Shown here piece after piece: positions 6,698 to 10,941 of a stretch of 10,941 nucleotides of DNA. The notes beneath the pieces are model-generated. The model made no database searches. It had not been told where the DNA came from and saw nothing but the letters and a program-made list of their open reading frames with translations. Source of the stretch: Hyphomonadaceae bacterium UBA2389 (GTDB lineage: Bacteria; Pseudomonadota; Alphaproteobacteria; Caulobacterales; Aquidulcibacteraceae); NCBI GenBank assembly GCA_002343395.1, contig DDSN01000143.1:69698-80638 (forward strand), read 5' to 3'. The number at the start of each line of letters is the position of its first letter. The first letter of the stretch is position 1. Made by a program: the position numbers and the translations under genes.

Positions 6698-7065
6698 GAA
6701 GCAACCTTCTCGACGGCCGCCAGGAGCTGCGCGGGGTTGAAGGGCTTGACAATCCAGCCTGTCGCGCCAGCAGCGCGCGCCCGCGCCTTCTGCTCTGGCG
6801 CGGACTCTGTCGTCAAAACGAGAATGGGCGTCGCGCGCGCTTTGCCCTCGCGCGCGCGCTCGATGAAGCTCAAGCCATCGAGGCGCGGCATGTTCACATC
6901 CGTGATGATGACGTCGGGCTGAATCTGATCGAGGCGCTCAAGCCCCTCGACCCCATCCTCAGCGAGCACAACCGTGTATCCGGCGTTTCCGAGTACGAAG
7001 TTCACCAGCTCCCTGATGGTCAGCGAGTCGTCGACGGCAAGCACTGTGCGCTTTGGCGCGGCCAT
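6694..7065 (-). CDS. CheY-type single-domain response regulator
   Basis: A 123-residue stand-alone receiver with all classical residues: acidic pair D12-D13 (V-L-A-V-D-D-S), phospho-acceptor D56 (I-I-T-D-V-N-M-P), a switch Thr at about 86 (L-V-L-T-T-E-S) and K107 (I-V-K-P-F-N). There is no output domain, so it should act by binding a partner, as chemotaxis CheY does with the motor. No che, histidine kinase or flagellar gene lies in the window, so the cognate kinase is elsewhere. The ATG at 7065 has a strong Shine-Dalgarno sequence (GAGGGAGG, 7073-7080). It is the promoter-proximal gene of the minus-strand cassette, and the upstream region carries a CtrA-like box. The name cheY would fit the sequence, but its role in chemotaxis is not shown. 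Confidence 0.93.
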   Translation of the reverse strand: MAAPKRTVLAVDDSLTIRELVNFVLGNAGYTVVLAEDGVEGLERLDQIQPDVIITDVNMPRLDGLSFIERAREGKARATPILVLTTESAPEQKARARAAGATGWIVKPFNPAQLLAAVEKVAS

Positions 7066-7104
7066 TACGGGGCCTCCCTCGACGCGCCGTTTATCGCAAC
7101 CAAG

Positions 7105-7120
7105 TTAACATCAGCATAAC
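7105..7120 (-). promoter_or_regulatory. Possible CtrA binding site upstream of the cheY-like gene
   Basis: Read on the minus strand, this is GTTAT-GCTGATG-TTAA, i.e. TTAT-N7-TTAAC within 7104-7119 plus flanking bases; on the plus strand it is TTAA-N7-ATAAC. The CtrA consensus is TTAA-N7-TTAAC, so there is one mismatch in either orientation. It lies 40-55 nt before the cheY-like ATG, near where a -35 element would be, which suits activation. A GATAAA hexamer on the minus strand (near 7090-7095) could be a -10. It is one copy, in the only sizeable divergent spacer of the window. Confidence 0.4.
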
Positions 7121-7154
7121 CTTGGATAGCATTTCGCGGAACGCCTCGCCTTTT

Positions 7155-7173
7155 ACGGGTAAATTGTTACCGT
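7155..7173. promoter_or_regulatory. Operator-like palindrome upstream of radA
   Basis: GGTAA (7158-7162) and TTACC (7167-7171) form a perfect dyad around a 4-nt A/T-rich centre. The flanks extend it to ACGG(G)TAA / TTACCGT with one bulged G. It lies 37-55 nt before the radA ATG, within or just upstream of the expected promoter. A TATTAT hexamer at 7194-7199 could be a -10 element only about 10 nt before the ATG. No particular regulator is indicated. Confidence 0.3.
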
Positions 7174-7209
7174 ATTCCCCGCCGAAGAGCGGCTATTATC
7201 TCGAATCAT

Positions 7210-8583
7210 ATGGCCAAACCGGAACACATCTTCACCTGCCAGGCTTGCGGCGCGATCTGGCCCAAATGGGCGGGAAAGTGCGACGCTTGTGGCGAGTGGA
7301 ACACGCTTGTTGAGGAAGCGACACGCTCCGTGGTGCCGGGCGCTCTCGCGGCGCCGACGGGAAAGAAAAACAAGGCGCTCAGCTTTGTTGCGCTCGCCGG
7401 GGAGAACGATCCCCCGCCGCGACTGGCGACCGGCATCTCCGAACTTGATCGGGTATGCGGCGGCGGATTGGTCGCCGCTTCCGCGGTTCTCATCGGCGGC
7501 GACCCAGGGGTTGGAAAATCCACCTTGCTGCTGCAAGCGGCGGCCGCGCTAGCGCGCTCCGGCGCGCGCGTGGCATACGTCACTGGCGAGGAAGCCGAGG
7601 CCCAGGTTCAAGATCGTGCACGTCGGCTCGGCGCGGCCGATGCGCCGGTGCAGCTCGCCGCGGAAACGGACCTCCGCAAAATCATAGATGGGCTCAAGGC
7701 CATGCGCCCCGACGTAGTGATCGTCGACTCAATTCAAACGGTGTGGGCCGACGGGCTTGAGGCCGCCCCCGGCACAGTTGCGCAAGTGCGCGCGTGCGCC
7801 CACGAGTTGGTGCGCTACGCAAAAAAATCCGGCGCCGCGCTCATTCTCGTTGGCCATGTCACAAAGGACGGACAGATCGCGGGACCACGCGTCGTTGAAC
7901 ACCTTGTCGACGCCGTGATTTACTTCGAGGGCGAGCGCGGCATGCCATTTCGCATTCTGCGCGCGGTGAAAAACCGATTTGGCCCGACCGATGAAATCGG
8001 CGTGTTCGAGATGGCCGAACAAGGCCTCGTCGAAACGCCGAACCCATCCGCGCTCTTTCTCGGGCCGTCCGGGGAACGCCCGTCCGGCGCGGCGGTTTTC
8101 GCCGGCGTCGAGGGTTCGCGCCCTGTACTCGTCGAGATTCAAGCGCTCGCGGCGCCGACGGCCTACGGCAACCCGCGGCGCGCGGTGGTTGGATGGGATT
8201 CATCACGCCTCGCTATGATCTTGGCGGTCCTTGAAACCCGGTGCGGGCTCTCGTTCTCCGGACGGGATGTCTACCTTTCCGTGGCCGGCGGCTTGCGCAT
8301 AACCGAGCCCGCCGCCGACCTTGCCGTTGCGGCGGCGCTGACCTCAGCGCTCGCCGACGTTGCGCTCCCGAACCGATGTGTCGTTTTTGGCGAAGTGGCG
8401 TTGTCCGGCGAAGTGCGCGCGGCTGGGCGAAGCGATCTCCGCCTGAAAGAAGCGAAAAAACTCGGCTTCACGCAGGCGTTCGCCCCTGCCCAGAAACGAA
8501 CCGGCGGCGAAACCGGCGTCAAGGTCCATACGGTGAGCCACATCAGCGAACTCGCCGCGCGTATTACGGGTGCGGGAGCCTGA
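7210..8583 (+). CDS. radA: DNA repair protein RadA (Sms)
   Basis: RadA is a RecA-related, DnaB-like ATPase that processes recombination intermediates by promoting branch migration. The 457 residues cover the whole family architecture. An N-terminal C4 zinc finger has C10-x2-C13 and C24-x2-C27. The ATPase core has Walker A G-D-P-G-V-G-K-S with K103, Walker B V-V-I-V-D-S-I-Q-T with D173, and the RadA-specific K-N-R-F-G motif at 254-258. A C-terminal Lon-like domain (from about 285) includes D-V-Y-L-S-V-A-G-G and contains the V-F-G-E-V-A-L-S-G-E-V-R segment. The ATG at 7210 directly precedes the zinc finger. No good Shine-Dalgarno sequence is visible, and a GAATC lies 3 nt before the start. It is divergent from the cheY-like gene and the first of a radA-cvpA-purF run. 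Confidence 0.97.
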   Translation: MAKPEHIFTCQACGAIWPKWAGKCDACGEWNTLVEEATRSVVPGALAAPTGKKNKALSFVALAGENDPPPRLATGISELDRVCGGGLVAASAVLIGGDPGVGKSTLLLQAAAALARSGARVAYVTGEEAEAQVQDRARRLGAADAPVQLAAETDLRKIIDGLKAMRPDVVIVDSIQTVWADGLEAAPGTVAQVRACAHELVRYAKKSGAALILVGHVTKDGQIAGPRVVEHLVDAVIYFEGERGMPFRILRAVKNRFGPTDEIGVFEMAEQGLVETPNPSALFLGPSGERPSGAAVFAGVEGSRPVLVEIQALAAPTAYGNPRRAVVGWDSSRLAMILAVLETRCGLSFSGRDVYLSVAGGLRITEPAADLAVAAALTSALADVALPNRCVVFGEVALSGEVRAAGRSDLRLKEAKKLGFTQAFAPAQKRTGGETGVKVHTVSHISELAARITGAGA

Positions 8584-8678
8584 AACGCAGGCTTTCCAAG
8601 GCATCAAGGGAGAGCTATCGAGGGCGAAGAGCGAAAATGGGCTTATAGGGCGCGCCATGCGCGTGGGGAGCTAGCGTC

Positions 8679-9278
8679 ATGGATCTTGGCTTTACCTGGT
8701 TTGATTTCGCGGCGCTGGCTGTCCTGGGCTTGTCGGGCGTCATGGCGTTCGCGAGGGGGCTCATTCGAGAGATATTCTCCATCATCGCGTTCATAGGTGC
8801 TGGTATCGCGGCCGTCTTTTTCCACGGCATGGCGCAGCCGCTGGTCGAACGCTTTACGCCGTTGTCCGGCCTGCTCGCGGCTTTCGCCGGGGGCCTCGCC
8901 ATCTTCCTCATCGTCTTCATTGTCATCACCCTCATCACCTCGACCCTGGCGAAGACCGCGCATCAATCGACGGAGATCGGCAGCTTCGACCGAGCGGCCG
9001 GCCTCGCGTACGGCGTCTTGCGCGGCGTGGTGGTTGTAGCGCTGTTTGTTTTGCCCGTGCGGCAAGTCCAGGCGACAGACCCTACCGCGGCGTCCGACCC
9101 AGTCCTCAGCGCCATTCGCGGCGCGCGCACCTACCCCATGTTCGACAGCGTGGCTGGCGTCCTTGGTGCAGTGCTGCCGCAGGCGCGGGACCGCGTCCGT
9201 GATACGATGCAACGCAGACAAGGCGAGTCGGCCTCCATTCCTCCCGCGGAAGAACCGGCGCCAGAGCAAACACCGTAA
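8679..9278 (+). CDS. cvpA: CvpA family membrane protein
   Basis: CvpA proteins are small inner-membrane proteins first linked to colicin V production in E. coli and usually found next to purF; their molecular role is not settled. The 199-residue product has about four hydrophobic segments, near residues 8-25, 31-48, 63-90 and 105-125. The family pattern F-D-x-A-A-L-A-V-L and R-G-L-I-R-E is visible early. A polar tail (about 130-199) ends in a Pro/Glu-rich stretch typical of alphaproteobacterial members. The ATG is preceded by GGGGAG at 8665-8670, 8 nt away. The 95-nt gap after radA shows no convincing terminator. purF starts 13 nt after its stop. Confidence 0.92.
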   Translation: MDLGFTWFDFAALAVLGLSGVMAFARGLIREIFSIIAFIGAGIAAVFFHGMAQPLVERFTPLSGLLAAFAGGLAIFLIVFIVITLITSTLAKTAHQSTEIGSFDRAAGLAYGVLRGVVVVALFVLPVRQVQATDPTAASDPVLSAIRGARTYPMFDSVAGVLGAVLPQARDRVRDTMQRRQGESASIPPAEEPAPEQTP

Positions 9279-9291
9279 AGATCGAGGACCG

Positions 9292-10815
9292 ATGGCTCCT
9301 GGACGCCCCTCCCTGCAGTTCCACGAGGCGCCGCCGCTTCAAATAGACAGATGGGCTGACGACGACAAACCGCGCGAAGAGTGCGGCGTGTTCGGCGTCT
9401 TTGGCAGCGAAGACGCATCCGTCCTGACGGCGCTTGGCCTACATGGTCTGCAGCACCGCGGCCAAGAAGGCTGCGGAATCGTCTCGTTCGACGGCCGCTT
9501 TCACCACGAGCGCCACCTCGGTTTGGTTGGCGAGCACTTTTCAGCGGCGGACGTGCCAAAACGTCTGCCTGGCGATAGCGCCATCGGTCACACACGCTAC
9601 GCCACCCAGGGCGGGACGATCCTCCGCAACACCCAACCGCTCTTCGCGGATTTGGCGCTGGGCGGCTTCGCCATCGCGCACAATGGCAACCTCACGAATT
9701 CCCGCGATTTGCGCGATCATCTTGTCGAGGACGGGGCGATCTTTCAATCCACTTCCGACACGGAATGCATCCTGCAGCTGATCGCGCGCTCGCGGAAGGC
9801 CAAGGTCGTCGATCGCTTTGTCGAGGCGTTGCATGACATCCAGGGCGCGTATGCGCTGGTGTGCCTCACGAACACGATGATGATTGGTGCGCGCGATCCG
9901 ATCGGCATTCGTCCGCTGGTCTTGGGCACACGCAACGGCGCGCCGATTCTGGCTTCGGAGACATGCGCGCTCGACATGATCGGCGCAACGTTTGTGCGCA
10001 CGATCGAACCAGGCGAGATCATCGTGGCGAAGCGCACGCGAGACGGCGAGATCAATCTCGAGAGTCACTTCCCATTCCCAAAACGCAAGGCGCGCCCCTG
10101 CATATTCGAGTTCGTCTACTTCGCGCGTCCCGATTCAGTCATCGACGGACGCTCCGTCTACGAGACGCGAAAACGCATGGGCATGCGGCTCGCCCAAGAA
10201 ACCGGCGTCGACGCGGATGTCATCGTGCCGGTGCCGGACTCCGGCGTTCCTGCGGCGATGGGATACGCCTCGCAAAGCGGCATACCCTACGAACTCGGCA
10301 TTATTCGCAACCACTACGTCGGGCGCACCTTTATCCAACCCAAACAAGAAATCAGAGCCCTCGGCGTGCGCTTGAAACACGCCGCGAACCGCGAGGTGCT
10401 GAAGGACAAACGCGTGATCCTGGTCGATGATTCGATCGTCCGCGGCACCACTTCACAGAAGATCGTGCGCATGGTGCGCGAGGCAGGCGCGCGCGAGGTG
10501 CACTTGCGAAGCGCCTCGCCGCCAATAAAGCATCCCGATTTTTACGGCATCGACATGCCTACGCTCGAGCAACTCATGGCCGCGCAGATGACGCTCGACG
10601 AAATGCGCGCGCAGCTTGAAGTGGACACCTTAGGGTTTCTGTCGGTTGAGGGCCTTTATTGGGCAATGGGTGAGACGGGCCGCAATTCTGAAAACCCACA
10701 GTTCACCGACCACGCGTTCACCGGCGACTATCCCACGCCATTACTAGACCTCACGCGCGACCGTGCGTCCAAGGAATTTCAGCTCTCGCTGCTCGCCGAC
10801 CACGCCGCCGAATAA
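9292..10815 (+). CDS. purF: Amidophosphoribosyltransferase
   Basis: PurF makes 5-phosphoribosylamine from PRPP and glutamine, the first committed step of purine synthesis, in the cytoplasm. From the ATG at 9292 it has 507 residues. The N-terminal glutamine amidotransferase domain has nucleophile C31 in E-E-C-G-V-F-G, so a 30-residue propeptide is expected to be removed autocatalytically. Further glutaminase motifs are H-R-G-Q-E-G, G-H-T-R-Y-A-T, A-H-N-G-N-L-T-N and S-D-T-E. The phosphoribosyltransferase domain has the PRPP loop V-D-D-S-I-V-R-G-T-T-S with D379-D380. The reading frame stays open upstream to 9046, but that part overlaps cvpA and lacks family similarity; the chosen ATG has GAGGA at 9284-9288. 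In the C-terminal region, cysteines that bind an Fe-S cluster in the Bacillus enzyme appear replaced. An SDR gene overlaps its stop by 1 nt. Confidence 0.97.
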   Translation: MAPGRPSLQFHEAPPLQIDRWADDDKPREECGVFGVFGSEDASVLTALGLHGLQHRGQEGCGIVSFDGRFHHERHLGLVGEHFSAADVPKRLPGDSAIGHTRYATQGGTILRNTQPLFADLALGGFAIAHNGNLTNSRDLRDHLVEDGAIFQSTSDTECILQLIARSRKAKVVDRFVEALHDIQGAYALVCLTNTMMIGARDPIGIRPLVLGTRNGAPILASETCALDMIGATFVRTIEPGEIIVAKRTRDGEINLESHFPFPKRKARPCIFEFVYFARPDSVIDGRSVYETRKRMGMRLAQETGVDADVIVPVPDSGVPAAMGYASQSGIPYELGIIRNHYVGRTFIQPKQEIRALGVRLKHAANREVLKDKRVILVDDSIVRGTTSQKIVRMVREAGAREVHLRSASPPIKHPDFYGIDMPTLEQLMAAQMTLDEMRAQLEVDTLGFLSVEGLYWAMGETGRNSENPQFTDHAFTGDYPTPLLDLTRDRASKEFQLSLLADHAAE

Positions 10816-10941
10816 TGCCCCAGAACCAAAAACGTCTTGCGCTCGTCACCGGCGCATCTCGCGGGATTGGCCGCGCCGTGGCCCTCGAACTCGCGCAACG
10901 CGGTTGGCGCGTCATCGCGACCGCGCGCGCGCAGAAGGCGT
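10815..10941 (+). CDS. Short-chain dehydrogenase/reductase (3' partial)
   Basis: The window ends 42 codons into this gene. The start ATG shares an A with the purF stop (TAATG, 10813-10817), so translation is likely coupled. The visible N-terminus reads M-P-Q-N-Q-K-R-L-A-L-V-T-G-A-S-R-G-I-G, the classical SDR Rossmann nucleotide-binding motif T-G-x-x-x-G-I-G at about residues 12-19. It is followed by a helix (A-V-A-L-E-L-A-Q-R-G) and a second strand (W-R-V-I-A-T-A-R). The arginine after the second strand suggests NADP(H) preference. The active-site Tyr-x-x-x-Lys lies beyond the window, so substrate and exact family cannot be given. Confidence 0.88.
   Translation, partial: MPQNQKRLALVTGASRGIGRAVALELAQRGWRVIATARAQKA

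Noticed and set aside
8579..8615. Small hairpins after radA (CCTG/CAGG at 8579-8591; GCTTTCC/GGAGAGC at 8591-8615)
   Set aside because: Stems are short or contain a wobble pair and no T-run follows, so a terminator call is not supported; read-through to cvpA is likely.
8643..9269. Open frame of 208 codons on the minus strand opposite cvpA
   Set aside because: It is a shadow of cvpA: Arg/Asp/Gly-rich, no recognisable motif, and no start context.
9046..9291. N-terminal extension of purF by 82 residues
   Set aside because: It overlaps most of the 3' third of cvpA out of frame and is Arg/Pro/Cys-rich. It lies before the normal propeptide; the ATG at 9292 with GAGGA fits the family.
1..10941. 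Search for insertion sequences, phage genes, att sites, CRISPR repeats, tRNA and riboswitches
   Set aside because: No transposase or integrase motifs, no regularly spaced repeats and no tRNA-like cloverleaf or known riboswitch core were seen by eye. No gap between genes exceeds 180 nt.

Overview
The window is high-GC, densely coded bacterial DNA and looks chromosomal. Gene content and order (rplI, dnaB, alr ... radA, cvpA, purF, SDR) are those of an alphaproteobacterium. The alanine/arginine-rich codon use, a CtrA-like box upstream of a cheY-type gene and the style of the receiver genes suggest the Caulobacterales/Hyphomonadaceae side of the class. That placement is inference from recalled gene order, not from a database search. 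I see no mobile element, tRNA, rRNA or CRISPR array.

Layout. (1) Positions 1-523 hold the 3' part of rplI (ribosomal protein L9), closed by a strong hairpin terminator. (2) Positions 696-4764 form a plus-strand run: dnaB (replicative helicase), alr (alanine racemase, overlapping the dnaB 3' end by 47 nt from a TTG start), mlaE and mlaF (permease and ATPase of an MCE/Mla-type lipid transporter). No mlaD follows. (3) A short convergent gap at 4765-4821 contains a hairpin. (4) Positions 4822-7065 are a minus-strand cassette, read from 7065 downward: a CheY-type receiver, a degenerate second receiver, a helical protein of unknown function, a small lipoprotein and a NUDIX hydrolase. Three of its four junctions are 4-nt start/stop overlaps. 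(5) Positions 7066-7209 are a divergent regulatory region with a CtrA-like box and two dyads. (6) From 7210 the plus strand resumes with radA, cvpA, purF and the first 42 codons of a short-chain dehydrogenase.

How the genes fit together. The plus-strand genes are housekeeping: translation, replication, D-alanine supply for peptidoglycan, outer-membrane lipid homeostasis, recombination repair and the first step of purine synthesis. The minus-strand cassette is the accessory part. It places one apparently phosphorylatable receiver and one apparently compromised receiver directly ahead of an unassigned all-helical protein, under a promoter region that may answer to the cell-cycle regulator CtrA. 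If the window contains anything little described, this cassette is the best candidate.
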